Of a stretch of 64,000 nt of DNA, positions 43,334-51,693 are shown in pieces. Made by a program: the position numbers and the translations under genes. Location of the stretch: assembly GCF_003700275.1 (NCBI RefSeq), contig NZ_RBRE01000091.1:62001-126000 (forward strand), in the 5' to 3' direction. This stretch comes from Pseudomonas cichorii (GTDB lineage: Bacteria > Pseudomonadota > Gammaproteobacteria > Pseudomonadales > Pseudomonadaceae). The notes beneath the pieces were generated by a model. It was not told the DNA's origin, did no database searches, and saw only the letters and a list, made by a program, of their open reading frames with translations. Position 1 is the first letter of the stretch; each line of letters begins with the position of its first letter.

Positions 43334-44908
43334 TCATGACGATTCGGGCGGTGCCGTCTCCGGCCTGGTTGCTATCTGCGACCAGGCCGGACTGGCATCG
43401 AAGGTAAACTCCGAGGCCATGTTCACCCGGTTCTTGCCCTGCGACTTGGCCAGATAGAGTGCCCGGTCGGCCAGCTCGATCAGTTCCTTCTGATCCAGCG
43501 GCTCGTTGCGGTCCAGCAGCGTTGCAACGCCCAGGCTGATGGTCACGATGCCGAAGGGACTCGACGGGTGCTCGATGCCTTGCTTGCGCAGGTGTTCAAG
43601 AATCGCCTCGGCCACTGAGCAGGCACCTGCTTCGTGGGTATCGGGAATGACCACGGCAAACTCCTCACCGCCATAACGGGCGGCCATGTCACCGGGACGC
43701 CGGATGCAATGTTCGATGGCCCGGCTGATGGTTTTCAGGCATTCGTCGCCTGCCAGATGGCCGTAGTGATCGTTGTAGAGCTTGAAGTAATCGACATCGA
43801 TCAGAATCAGCGACAAGGCACGCCGGTCGCGTTTGGCGCGCTTGAACTCAATATCCAGAAACTGATCGAAGCGCCTGCGGTTGGCCAGTCCGGTCAACTT
43901 GTCCTGGGAAGCGAGCAGTTCCAGGCTCTGGTTCAGCTCGATCAATGCCGCCTGGGAAACCAGCAGTTCGTTTTCGGCCCGGATGCGGCGATGAATATGG
44001 CCTATCAGGCGACTGCCCAGCGCGACCAGCAAGCCCAATAGCAGCAGCACGACCACAATCGTCTGCCGGGCCTGAACCCACCAGATCTGCATGGCTTCGT
44101 CGCGCCCCACTGCCACCGTGGTCACCAACGGGTATTGCTCGCTTTTCTTGAAGGCGTACATGCGCAGGACGCCATCCACATTGGAGATGAACTCGGCGGT
44201 GCCGGACAGCTTGTTGCGGGTCATGGCAAAGATCGGCGCCATGGACAGATCGCGATTGATGTCCTCCTCACGAAACGGATACCTGACCAGCAAGCCGCCC
44301 CTGGACGAACTGAGGCTGATCACTCCCGTTTGCCCGACATCGATATTGGAATAGAACTTGAGTAAATGGTCGATGCCGATGGTGATCAGCATGACACCGG
44401 CAAACCGGGAGTCCGGATCATCGATCCGACGACTGATCGAAACCAGCCAGGCACCGGTGACCCGACTCTGAAAGGCCGGGCCGATGAATACGCCACGATC
44501 ACGGTTATCCCGGTGGTACTTGAAGAACTCGCGATCCGCACCACTCATTCTTGGGATATGCCGGTTGCTCAGGAAAATCCCGTCACCATTGGCGTCATAC
44601 AGCACCACGCTGTTCAAGGGCTTAAGGGTTGCCATTTCCTGGGCGACTACCTGTCTCAGGCGATCAATCTGCTTCTCGCCGACGCCCTCTTTTTCCACCC
44701 TCTCGATAAGCCCGACCAGCATCAGCTCACTCTGGCGGAACATGCCCTCGGTGTAGTTGCTCAAGGCACTGGTCAGGTTGACGGTCCCGGTTTCGATATT
44801 CACCAGCGTATTCTGCCGCACCGTCACGATCTGCCATGTCATCAGCGAGACAACGCACAGGCACACGACAATGAGCAGCAGCGAGGCAAGCCGAAGATCA
44901 CTCTTCAA
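43334..44908 (-). CDS. Membrane diguanylate cyclase with periplasmic sensor (dCache-GGDEF)
   Basis: A 524-residue protein with a first membrane helix near residues 8-30, a periplasmic sensor of about 245 residues (Cache/PAS-like, with 'GVFIGPAFQSRVTGAWLVSISRRI'), a second helix near 280-300 and a C-terminal GGDEF domain. The active site reads GGEEF, functional in this family, and an RPGD five residues upstream matches the RxxD inhibitory site. It should make c-di-GMP in response to a small extracellular ligand. It is monocistronic on the minus strand, and no signal-specific context is evident. Confidence 0.92.
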   Translation of the reverse strand: MKSDLRLASLLLIVVCLCVVSLMTWQIVTVRQNTLVNIETGTVNLTSALSNYTEGMFRQSELMLVGLIERVEKEGVGEKQIDRLRQVVAQEMATLKPLNSVVLYDANGDGIFLSNRHIPRMSGADREFFKYHRDNRDRGVFIGPAFQSRVTGAWLVSISRRIDDPDSRFAGVMLITIGIDHLLKFYSNIDVGQTGVISLSSSRGGLLVRYPFREEDINRDLSMAPIFAMTRNKLSGTAEFISNVDGVLRMYAFKKSEQYPLVTTVAVGRDEAMQIWWVQARQTIVVVLLLLGLLVALGSRLIGHIHRRIRAENELLVSQAALIELNQSLELLASQDKLTGLANRRRFDQFLDIEFKRAKRDRRALSLILIDVDYFKLYNDHYGHLAGDECLKTISRAIEHCIRRPGDMAARYGGEEFAVVIPDTHEAGACSVAEAILEHLRKQGIEHPSSPFGIVTISLGVATLLDRNEPLDQKELIELADRALYLAKSQGKNRVNMASEFTFDASPAWSQIATRPETAPPESS

Positions 44909-45246
44909 AGGCAGCCTCCAGGCAGGTTGAAAGAATCGTCGACACGCATGAGTTCAACATGGAAAGCCATGTATTCATGATCTGCACCAACCCCGCACCA
45001 CCTTTTTGCATGATTTCCAAGATTTGCTCGCATCCTTCGCGTGTATCACTACTGCAACAGTAGACGTGTTCCTGCCATCAACAGAAAAAGCTTTGAGCCG
45101 CATACGAAAAAAACTGCCTGACAGATCATTGAGGCCTGGAAAGGTTGCAGTTCAGGGCGGCAAGGGCGACAGCAGAGCCTTCGCTGGGTATTCTGGTCGG
45201 CCTCATCGGGTCTGCACCCATCGCCAACAAGAACTCTGGAAACCTC
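44909..45246. other. Intergenic gap between divergent genes
   Basis: The 338 bp between the cyclase and DUF4198 genes must hold two outward promoters. I see no convincing coding frame, repeat or operator in it. Confidence 0.5.
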
Positions 45247-46026
45247 ATGAAGAAAACCCTAAGTACCTGGCTCGCCGGCTCGGCACTGCTGCTCGCGGCC
45301 AACTCGGTCCAGGCTCACCAGATCTGGTTCGAGCAATCCCCTGACCGCACCATGACTTTTTACTACGGCGAGTACGATGAAAACATGCTGGAAGTCACTC
45401 CCGGCGGCATGGATCGTTTCAAGGCTCTCGAAGGGCAATGGCTGAGTACCGCAGGCACGGCACCCCTGACGATGAAACTGCATCGTGACCATTTCACAGT
45501 GCTACAAAAGCCCGGCAAGCAAGACTCTCTGCTGGCCGCCGACAAGCAATACCCGATCTTTCAGGTCAAGGACGAAGGCAAGACCGTCAATGCCTTCTGG
45601 ACACCGGCCACCCGCTGGGTAAGCGACTTTAGTGCCCGCGAACCCGAGCTTGACCTGGATATCGTGCCGACCGGCGTGGTGAACGGCGATCAGGTCGAAT
45701 TCCAGGTCTTTCACCTGCATGATCCCTTGGGCAATGTGCCGGTGAAGATGTCGTCCGCTTCCGGCTGGGTACTGCAGGCCAACACCGATGGCGAAGGCAA
45801 GGTCAGCTTCAAACTGCCGTGGAAAGGCACTTATGTGCTGGGTATCGAGTACCGCGACCGCTCAGAGGGCGGAGAGCGTGCAGGGCTCGATGGCAACAAG
45901 GAAAAATACGACATCCTGGCCTATAGCTCGTCGCTGTCGTTCCACAAGGCGACCGGCCTTGAACCGCTGCCCCGCGCCGACTCGACCCTGCCGGCTTCGG
46001 AAATCGCACGCCTGAACAAGAAGTGA
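45247..46026 (+). CDS. Exported DUF4198 family protein
   Basis: A 259-residue protein with a signal peptide (cleavage after AANSVQA, mature start HQIWFEQS). The N-terminal His and the H-rich early region fit DUF4198 (COG5266) proteins, often linked to metal uptake. Two beta-rich halves are likely; the second (LGNVPVKMSSASGWVLQANTDGEGKVSFKLPWKGTYVLGIE) resembles a carboxypeptidase-regulatory-like beta-sandwich. The ATG at 45247 is chosen because it opens the signal peptide; the frame is open further upstream. It forms an operon with the next gene. Function unknown. Confidence 0.8.
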   Translation: MKKTLSTWLAGSALLLAANSVQAHQIWFEQSPDRTMTFYYGEYDENMLEVTPGGMDRFKALEGQWLSTAGTAPLTMKLHRDHFTVLQKPGKQDSLLAADKQYPIFQVKDEGKTVNAFWTPATRWVSDFSAREPELDLDIVPTGVVNGDQVEFQVFHLHDPLGNVPVKMSSASGWVLQANTDGEGKVSFKLPWKGTYVLGIEYRDRSEGGERAGLDGNKEKYDILAYSSSLSFHKATGLEPLPRADSTLPASEIARLNKK

Positions 46027-46042
46027 TTAGGAAGAGATGCCA

Positions 46043-46417
46043 ATGAAAGCTGTTTTCCATTGCCTGCTGGTTGCCTGTGCACTGTTCATCGGGCAGGCCA
46101 ATGCCCATGGCATTCCCAAGCCACAACATGGCGGCCTGATCGAGGATGCCGGGCTGGTCGCCATTGAGATGGTTGCCAACGGCGATACGGTTGATCTGTA
46201 CCTGACCGATCACGATCAGGCGGTCAGTGCCGAGAACGTCAGCGGCGTGCTGACCATCACGACTCGCCATAAACGGGTAAAGACCGACATTGTTGCGGTC
46301 AGCGGCAATCATCTGCAAAGCAAGGGCGTGAGTTTCCAGTCCGGTTCACGGGTCAGCGCCCTGCTGACCCTGGCAGACGGCGAGACCAAGGTCAGCGCCC
46401 GCTTCAAGATTCCGTGA
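46043..46417 (+). CDS. Small exported protein in the DUF4198 operon
   Basis: A 124-residue protein with a signal peptide ending at GQANA and a mature start HGIPKPQHGG, again His-rich at the new N-terminus, like its operon partner. The rest is beta-strand-like and lacks cysteines. The ATG at 46043 has GGAAG 8 bp upstream; another ATG at 46037 directly abuts that site. It lies 16 bp after the DUF4198 gene and is followed by a strong terminator. A periplasmic metal-related role is a guess from the paired N-terminal histidines. Confidence 0.75.
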   Translation: MKAVFHCLLVACALFIGQANAHGIPKPQHGGLIEDAGLVAIEMVANGDTVDLYLTDHDQAVSAENVSGVLTITTRHKRVKTDIVAVSGNHLQSKGVSFQSGSRVSALLTLADGETKVSARFKIP

Positions 46418-46467
46418 CGGGTTTGAATGTGCCTTTGTGGGGTGATCGGTGTTACTTGAGCTAACGA

Positions 46468-46491
46468 AAATGCCCTGCTTGCAGGGCATTT
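46468..46491 (+). terminator. Rho-independent terminator of the DUF4198 operon
   Basis: AAATGCCCTGC and GCAGGGCATTT form an 11-bp stem around TT, followed by CTT, about 50 bp after the stop codon. Confidence 0.85.
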
Positions 46492-46570
46492 CTTACGGAC
46501 TTATCTCTATCATCCGCACGAAGTTTCCTAGAAAATCCCATCCCCTTGCGTGGGTGTTTTTAGCTCTCTA

Positions 46571-46781
46571 GGCTGTGCCGGTCACTGCTCATCAGTGATC
46601 GGGTTTAGCAGCCTGTTTAGCTCGACTACGCAAGGAATCACGCCTATATGGCGGCTTTGCGTGGGGCACCTTCGGGTGCGCCGGTTTTGGTTGAGTTACC
46701 GGTCTGCTAACCCGCGTCAAAGTCGCCACCCTCATTCGTTTAGCAGCGATTGGCAGGTGGCCCGATATAGGTAACTCGACC
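46571..46781 (+). ncRNA. Structured leader upstream of a DUF3077-type ORF, with alternative pairings
   Basis: Several paired elements are visible. CGGTCACTG/CAGTGATCG forms a hairpin at 46579-46601. GGGTTTAGCAG (46601) pairs at long range with CTGCTAACCC (46704). ACGCAA/TTGCGT (46628/46657) encloses CGCC-TATAT-GGCG. GGCACC-TTCG-GGTGCGCC is a UUCG-capped hairpin at 46665-46682. GCCACC/GGTGGC (46725/46756) lies just before the start codon. TTTAGCAG recurs at 46739 inside this last stem, so CTGCTAA can pair with either copy. A diverged copy precedes a similar ORF at 49256. The design suggests cis-regulation, but no known RNA class was recognised. Confidence 0.55.
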
Positions 46782-46994
46782 GTGAAAAAAGTAACCCCCG
46801 ATCCACCTGTTCCTTCCCTCGAAGAATCCCTGCTGCATATCTCCGAACTGCTGCGCTGCGCAGCCGCCACCGCCTACGAATCCGGCGACAGCCTCAACGG
46901 CCCGAAACGTGATCTGGCTTTTTCTGTTGTTCACTTGATTGGGATGGCCCGGAGCGAACTTGATCGCTCGTTGGAGCGGGTGGAGCTGCGTTGA
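46782..46994 (+). CDS. Small DUF3077/DUF6124-type protein
   Basis: A 70-residue protein with a GTG start at 46782. It begins MKKVTPDPPVPSLEES, then an amphipathic part (LLHISELLRCAAATAYESGD) and a second helix (FSVVHLIGMARSELDRSLERVE). This is the pattern of the small helical proteins, usually in many paralogues per Pseudomonas genome, annotated DUF3077 or DUF6124. Function is unknown. The structured region upstream is conserved with the truncated paralogue at 49256, which supports the start. Confidence 0.7.
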   Translation: MKKVTPDPPVPSLEESLLHISELLRCAAATAYESGDSLNGPKRDLAFSVVHLIGMARSELDRSLERVELR

Positions 46995-47255
46995 AGCAAT
47001 AGTTACTGTGTGGGACCGGATTGGCGGTGCTCTGCTTATCCGGTACGACGACAAAAATGTTTTCCGGTCCGTACAGGCAAGGATGGGGTAAGAGATCAAA
47101 GACTGGAAATGTGATCAGGAACGAAGAACATCCTTGTCCAGACCATTTCCTTAATACTGGTTGATACATCACCGCATCCATTATCATCAGCCCGCTATTC
47201 GGCGGTCCCATACCCCGGAATGGTCAGGACACTCAATGGAATCCGGGAGAGATGG

Positions 47256-47777
47256 ATGTACCTCAATAAAAAGTCCAGTCGCTGTATCTTGCTGGCAGGC
47301 GCGTTGGTAATTGGCGGTTGCACTTCTTTTTTGCAGGGCAAGCAGTATGTCATTCCCGGTCCAGATGAACCCTCCGCAACGGTTCGCCTCAAGGCTGGAA
47401 ATGGCGCGCGACTGGATGCCATGACGTTCAGCGACAATGGATGCTATGCGGGTTACACCATCCTGCCCTCTAACGGCGACTATATCGAATCTCGGGTCGC
47501 CGTGAACAAGGAACTGATCCTGACCTATTGGCAGACCGCAGGAAGCAGCGTTTGCCAGATACCGTTCTCCTTTACGCCCAAGGACGGCGCCACCTATACC
47601 TTGATCCAAGGCTTCTGGAGCAAGCCCCAGGCAGGCATTCTTCCGATCTTCAACCGCGAGCAACATTTCTGTGGAGTAGGCGTCATCAGGAAAGTTGGCG
47701 ACCAGGAGGAAATCGAACCCATTCAACAACTGAAAATCAATACCGGGTTCGCATGCCTGAAGTTTGTTAATAAATAG
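47256..47777 (+). CDS. Hypothetical lipoprotein
   Basis: A 173-residue protein with a lipoprotein signal (CILLAGALVIGGC-T). Four more cysteines in the mature part (DNGCYAG, SSVCQIP, HFCGVG, FACLKF) could form two disulphides in the periplasm. No family recognised. The ATG at 47256 follows GGGAGAG; in-frame starts further up lack a signal. It stands alone, downstream of the small DUF3077-type gene and before a mobile-element remnant. Confidence 0.75.
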   Translation: MYLNKKSSRCILLAGALVIGGCTSFLQGKQYVIPGPDEPSATVRLKAGNGARLDAMTFSDNGCYAGYTILPSNGDYIESRVAVNKELILTYWQTAGSSVCQIPFSFTPKDGATYTLIQGFWSKPQAGILPIFNREQHFCGVGVIRKVGDQEEIEPIQQLKINTGFACLKFVNK

Positions 47778-47892
47778 AGGCACCGCAAGGTATCCGCTGC
47801 GAGTTGGTTGAACCATTCCGAGTGGATACCGCCCTCTCCGAACAACGACACCGATGACCACGAATGTGCTGTGAGGTCGTCTTTAGGCTAAT

Positions 47893-48065
47893 TCTGTTGA
47901 AAAAGTCGATTCTTGGAGACCGCGCACATACTGATCGCTGAAAATGCGTCTTTTGCGCGCTGCTGCGCGAAATCTGAGACTGGAAATCCGCTGTTCAATG
48001 TAAAGATTTCAATCTCAAGCGCGTACTTTCTACCGTGGAAATCAGGGCCGACTGTTTTCAACAGA
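47893..48065. mobile_element. 173-bp MITE-like element or internally deleted IS
   Basis: The ends TCTGTTGAAAAAGTCG (47893) and CGACTGTTTTCAACAGA (48049) are inverted repeats with one inserted base. The end sequence resembles IS5-type ends frequent in Pseudomonas. No transposase frame lies between them. A clear target duplication was not found. Confidence 0.6.
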
Positions 48066-48346
48066 TCGACCCAAAGCTGTCGGTCAGCAACGGCAGAGCT
48101 CGGTCAAAAATGACCGGTAGACAGAATAATGTCAAATAGATATCATTATTAACAGTCAATAGAGCTACTATCGTTCATGCCGCGTTCCCCATACGCAGGT
48201 GTGGTGGATTGTTATATCCACATTGGTCGCGATCGGCCAACTCTATTTATAACAAAGTGCTCAATACCGGTTGTTCCGCTTGCGGGGCTCGGAAAGCGAG
48301 GCGTTTGCTCGCCTGTCAACTCAATCGTTAAATAATTGGAGATTCA
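48066..48346. other. Non-coding stretch before the AT-rich gene
   Basis: About 280 bp that become AT-rich (for example around 48121-48160). I see no gene or repeat. It probably holds the promoter of the following membrane protein gene. Confidence 0.4.
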
Positions 48347-48790
48347 ATGAACCACTTTGACTCACTCATGAAGAAAGCATGGCTTATGCTCCTAATTATT
48401 GGAGCGATCATTATAATTCTGCCCTCCCCAAAAGCATCATACTCAGTAGAGTTTATTTTGACAGGTATCATCGTGCATGCCATATGTAGTGCACTTATTA
48501 TATTCTTATTGAATAAATTAGTTACCGAAGACGGCCTCTTGAAATCAAACAAGCCCATATCAGTATGGGGCTACATTTGGCGTGCAATGATTGTGTACTA
48601 TATTTCATCGAGTTTAGCTGTACTCACTACTTTTATGACCCTTGGGACACAACCGCAGCCGCCAATCCTTGCCTTATTTTCTGTAAGCATACTACAGTCG
48701 CTGTTCTCCGTAGTCGCGATTTGGAGCATATTTTCAAAAAACAGAAAGTCTCAGATTCTCTGGCTTTTCTCGTTGGCTCGGGGCCATTAA
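48347..48790 (+). CDS. AT-rich hypothetical membrane protein
   Basis: A 147-residue protein with four hydrophobic helices (about 11-28, 34-55, 72-98, 105-130) and a short basic tail (KNRKSQILW). GGAG lies 5 bp before the ATG. Codon use is strongly AT-rich compared with all neighbours (Leu TTA, Ile ATA/ATT, Asn AAT), so the gene was probably acquired from another source. No family recognised; such small four-helix proteins are found among superinfection and toxin-immunity genes, but that is only a possibility. Confidence 0.65.
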   Translation: MNHFDSLMKKAWLMLLIIGAIIIILPSPKASYSVEFILTGIIVHAICSALIIFLLNKLVTEDGLLKSNKPISVWGYIWRAMIVYYISSSLAVLTTFMTLGTQPQPPILALFSVSILQSLFSVVAIWSIFSKNRKSQILWLFSLARGH

Positions 48791-49075
48791 AATCCAACTA
48801 GCGACTTACACCTTTCGTATCACTTCCTGGGGCTAACTAAAGCCCTAGCGAGCGCCTAGTAAAAGTGGCATTTCGGTTACAAACCAACAAGCAATAAATG
48901 CAATTAACAAAAAACTGCTCTTGTATTTAGCAATTTTTAGTGAATGCCTCCTTAGTGACTTTTTATCCTTGAACATCTACACTAAATAGCCAATTAAAAT
49001 CCCACCAGACCCAACTCAGCCGACGCAACTTTGCGTAGATTATGAAGGGAGCCAATATTTCAGTGGTACTTCTGC
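48791..49075. other. AT-rich non-coding stretch
   Basis: A low-GC continuation of the preceding foreign-looking segment. No open frame of note, repeat or RNA gene seen. GC rises where the second leader copy begins near 49076. Confidence 0.4.
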
Positions 49076-49255
49076 CCCCTAGGCTGTATCGGCCTTAGCA
49101 ACCTATTTAGCTCGTCCATGCAGGAGTCACGTCTATATAGCGGCTTCGTGTGCACCGGTTTTTGGTGAGTATTCCAGGTCTGCTAACCCGCGACAAAGCC
49201 GCCCCTCTCATTCGTTTAGCAGCGAGTGAAAGGTGGCAGATAAGAAATACTTATC
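49076..49255 (+). repeat. Degenerate second copy of the DUF3077-type leader
   Basis: It aligns with 46566-46781: shared blocks include CTAGGCTGT, TATTTAGCTCG versus TGTTTAGCTCG, GGTCTGCTAACCCGCG, CTCATTCGTTTAGCAGCGA and AGGTGGC. The first hairpin and the UUCG hairpin are lost, and the first TTTAGCAG has become CTTAGCAA, while CTGCTAA and the second TTTAGCAG remain. Confidence 0.7.
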
Positions 49256-49319
49256 ATGAAAAAGCTAACCCCCGATCCACCAGCCCCGTCGCTCGAAGAA
49301 TTCCTGCTGCACATCTTCA
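49256..49319 (+). pseudogene. Truncated DUF3077-type ORF (second copy)
   Basis: The first 20 codons (MKKLTPDPPAPSLEEFLLHI) match the intact protein at 46782 (MKKVTPDPPVPSLEESLLHI). After that the similarity stops abruptly at FKRKRL, and the frame runs on as unrelated sequence to 49612 across the 3' end of the nitrilase gene. A deletion or insertion near 49318, next to a T8/G7 homopolymer run (49347-49361), destroyed the gene. Confidence 0.7.
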
Positions 49320-49411
49320 AACGTAAGCGGCTGGCAAACCTTTTGATTTTTTTGGGGGGGTTAACCGAATGTACCGTAAAACAGACCTCCCGCTTGCTTG
49401 TTCAGCTTATA

Positions 49412-50383
49412 TCAATCTTCAAACGTCACAACATTTTGACGGCGCCGGTCAACTACGAGTCGCGTCACGTCTGGTCGCGAATAATGCCCGACTTGATCAA
49501 GATTCTGCCGCTCACGACGTACTTCATTGCGGTCGAGCGTCGCGACCAACAGACACTCTTCACCGACGGCGGGCGGAATGACCCAGTTACCATTTGGCGC
49601 AGCAATACATGATCCGCCGTTTGCCAGGATCTCTGGGCAATTTGCGAGTATCAAGTCCAAGTGCGGCGTATCGGATGGAAAATCTTCACGCCGCATCAGC
49701 GCCGACACCGAGATAGTGAAGCAACGCCCCTCTTTGGCGATGAAGCGCGTGATGTCGTCGGTGTTGCGCAGATTGCCAGGCCATAGAGCGACGTGCAGAT
49801 CTTCTCCTTGAGCATACAATGCAGCACGCGACAGGGGCATCCAGTTTTCAAAGCAGTTGAGACCGCCGACAGTAAATGACCCGACGGGGTGGACTTGCAA
49901 ACCATGCCCGTCACCCGGCGACCATGTCAGGCGTTCTTCGTAGGTAGGCATCAACTTGCGATGCACCGAACCAATCACGCCATCCGGCCCGATATGAACT
50001 CGTGAACAATACACGCTGTAGCCGCCACGATCCGCTGGCCGCTCGATACAACCGAGCATGACGGCGATGTTGTGTTTGGCTGCGGCAGCACAAACGGCAT
50101 CAAGATGCCCTGCCTCGATTTGTACTGCCTGCTTCAAGTAGTAAGCGTGGATATCTTTTTGTATGGCGCAATTGAAGCGAGCCCCATCGGTCAGTTCCAG
50201 CCAGAATGGGTAGCCGGGCAACAGGGCTTCGCCGAACGTGACAAAGCGGCACTGTTGCTCTGCAGCACGCCCGATGTAATCGACTATTTTCTCGATAGTT
50301 GCTTCGCGGTCAAGCCAGATTGGCGCGATCTGTGCCAGCCCAACAGTTAATAGATCCAGATTATTAGTTTGACTGGATGACAT
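49412..50383 (-). CDS. Nitrilase-family carbon-nitrogen hydrolase
   Basis: A 323-residue enzyme with the Glu-Lys-Cys triad: Glu52 (FGEALLPGYP), Lys143 (HRKLMPTYEER) and Cys177 (GGLNCFENWMP). The motifs around Lys and Cys are those of true nitrilases and cyanide-converting enzymes rather than amidases. It hydrolyses a nitrile to an acid and ammonia in the cytosol; the substrate is unknown. It stands alone in an accessory stretch between the truncated DUF3077-type copy and a broken recombinase, so it was probably acquired horizontally. Plant-associated pseudomonads use such enzymes on plant nitriles, which fits but is not shown. Confidence 0.9.
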   Translation of the reverse strand: MSSSQTNNLDLLTVGLAQIAPIWLDREATIEKIVDYIGRAAEQQCRFVTFGEALLPGYPFWLELTDGARFNCAIQKDIHAYYLKQAVQIEAGHLDAVCAAAAKHNIAVMLGCIERPADRGGYSVYCSRVHIGPDGVIGSVHRKLMPTYEERLTWSPGDGHGLQVHPVGSFTVGGLNCFENWMPLSRAALYAQGEDLHVALWPGNLRNTDDITRFIAKEGRCFTISVSALMRREDFPSDTPHLDLILANCPEILANGGSCIAAPNGNWVIPPAVGEECLLVATLDRNEVRRERQNLDQVGHYSRPDVTRLVVDRRRQNVVTFED

Positions 50384-50913
50384 TGCTTTATTTCCTCAAG
50401 GGATTGAAATGGCTCGCCCGCGAGCGAGATTAGCTTGACAAATAATTCGCACGAATCGGGTAGGCATTGGTTTCAAGGCAATAACGTAGCGTTCACGGAG
50501 TGTCTTCACCCGCTCAGTGATCTAGCTATTAACGCGGCATATAGATTGCTCAAAATATCAACTGAGCCACATCGATTAGTTTCGGAAAAACTGTTTGATA
50601 CTTGAAAGCACAATAATTGCCATGGAGTTCCTCTCTACGAGTCATATCCTACCCGGTGCAGCGTTAGCTGCCAGCCCCTCACAAATCAAATGCGCAAGAT
50701 TATGCAAGTGACCGTTCGGGACGGAACCATTAATGATACGTCTGGATTTATATCACTCAGGGCATCTTCGAGGCATATACGCCCGGCCAACACCCCTTCC
50801 TGGCCGCTAAATGTATGCGTCCGGGCATTACGCATTGCGTTTTCTCTGGTTGGCCTTTAGCGACCGTTGCTCTGATTGGCCATCCTTGCCCTTCCACACG
50901 TGGAGGACTTGTC
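50384..50913. other. Non-coding stretch before the recombinase remnant
   Basis: 530 bp upstream of both the nitrilase and the recombinase remnant. A small hairpin CTCGC-CCGC-GAGCG is visible near 50413. Open frames here lack ribosome sites and family character. I see nothing else. Confidence 0.4.
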
Positions 50914-51533
50914 ATGAACATCATCGCTACCAGCAGCCGTCAGCCCTGGAACAAAGGAAAACTGGTCGGGCAGAAAACCCCACTCCGACTGAGAGATATC
51001 TGGGCCATCCGAGTAAGGCTTCAAATTGCGGAAAGAACCCGAGACCTAGCTCTCTTCGATCTGGCCATCGACAGCAAGCTTCGAGCTGCGACTTAACCAA
51101 GCTTCGCGTGCGCGACGTCGCTCATGGCGAGCACGTATCATCACGAGCGATGGTGATGCAGCAGAAAACGCAGCGGCCAGTACAGTTTGAGATCACTGAG
51201 CAAACCAGGTTCGCCCTTGCGGCCTGGATACATCGGGCCCAGCTACGCAGGGAGGACTGCCTTTTTCCTAGTCGGCTGCATACTTCAGACCATCTATCCA
51301 CTCGCCAATACGCTCGTATCGTCAAAGGCTGGGTGAAAGCCGTAGGCCTTGATCCAGCCATGTATGGCACCCATACAATGAGACGTACGAAGGCATCACT
51401 GATCTATCGCAGGACGAAGAACCTGCGGGCGGTTCAGTTGCTGCTAGGCCATACGAAGCTGGAGAGCACTGTTCGATATCTGGGGATTGAGGTCGATGAC
51501 GCCCTGGAGATGGCGGAACAGACTGAGGTTTGA
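50914..51533 (+). pseudogene. Frameshifted tyrosine recombinase (phage-type integrase)
   Basis: GGAGG lies 7 bp before an ATG that opens MNIIATSSRQPWNKGKLVGQ..., ending FDLAIDSKLRAAT* at 51096. The rest continues in another frame as CDLTKLRVRDVAHG...TEV to 51533. A single missing base near 51087 (CTTCGAGCTGCGAC) explains the break, since inserting one G would join SKLRG-CDLTKL. The second part keeps the catalytic HTMRR, GHT and YLGI residues (H-x2-R, H, Y). The intact protein would be about 206 residues. It marks a formerly mobile segment. Confidence 0.85.
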
Positions 51534-51541
51534 CAACGCAT

Positions 51542-51568
51542 AGCGACGGCCGAAGTCAGACCGTCGCT
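51542..51568. other. 8-bp stem hairpin
   Basis: AGCGACGG and CCGTCGCT are perfect complements 11 nt apart, shortly after the recombinase stop. There is no T-run on either side, so this may be an attachment-site or termination relic. Confidence 0.4.
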
Positions 51569-51693
51569 AACCGGCCATAGCTGCCACTGGTGTAGGCAGC
51601 TACCGCCCCAAAGCGGACGGTCAAAGTGAACGCGTGTGCATTGCTTTGACGATCCGTCATCGGTTTTTCAAACGCTTTATTCCACTGGGCACC

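Noticed and set aside
49320..49612. Continuation of the truncated DUF3077-type frame
   Set aside because: Not similar to the family and overlaps the nitrilase 3' end in antisense.
46418..50913. Search for CRISPR arrays, tRNA genes or attachment sites bounding the accessory stretch
   Set aside because: No regularly spaced repeats, no cloverleaf and no convincing flanking direct repeats were found by eye.
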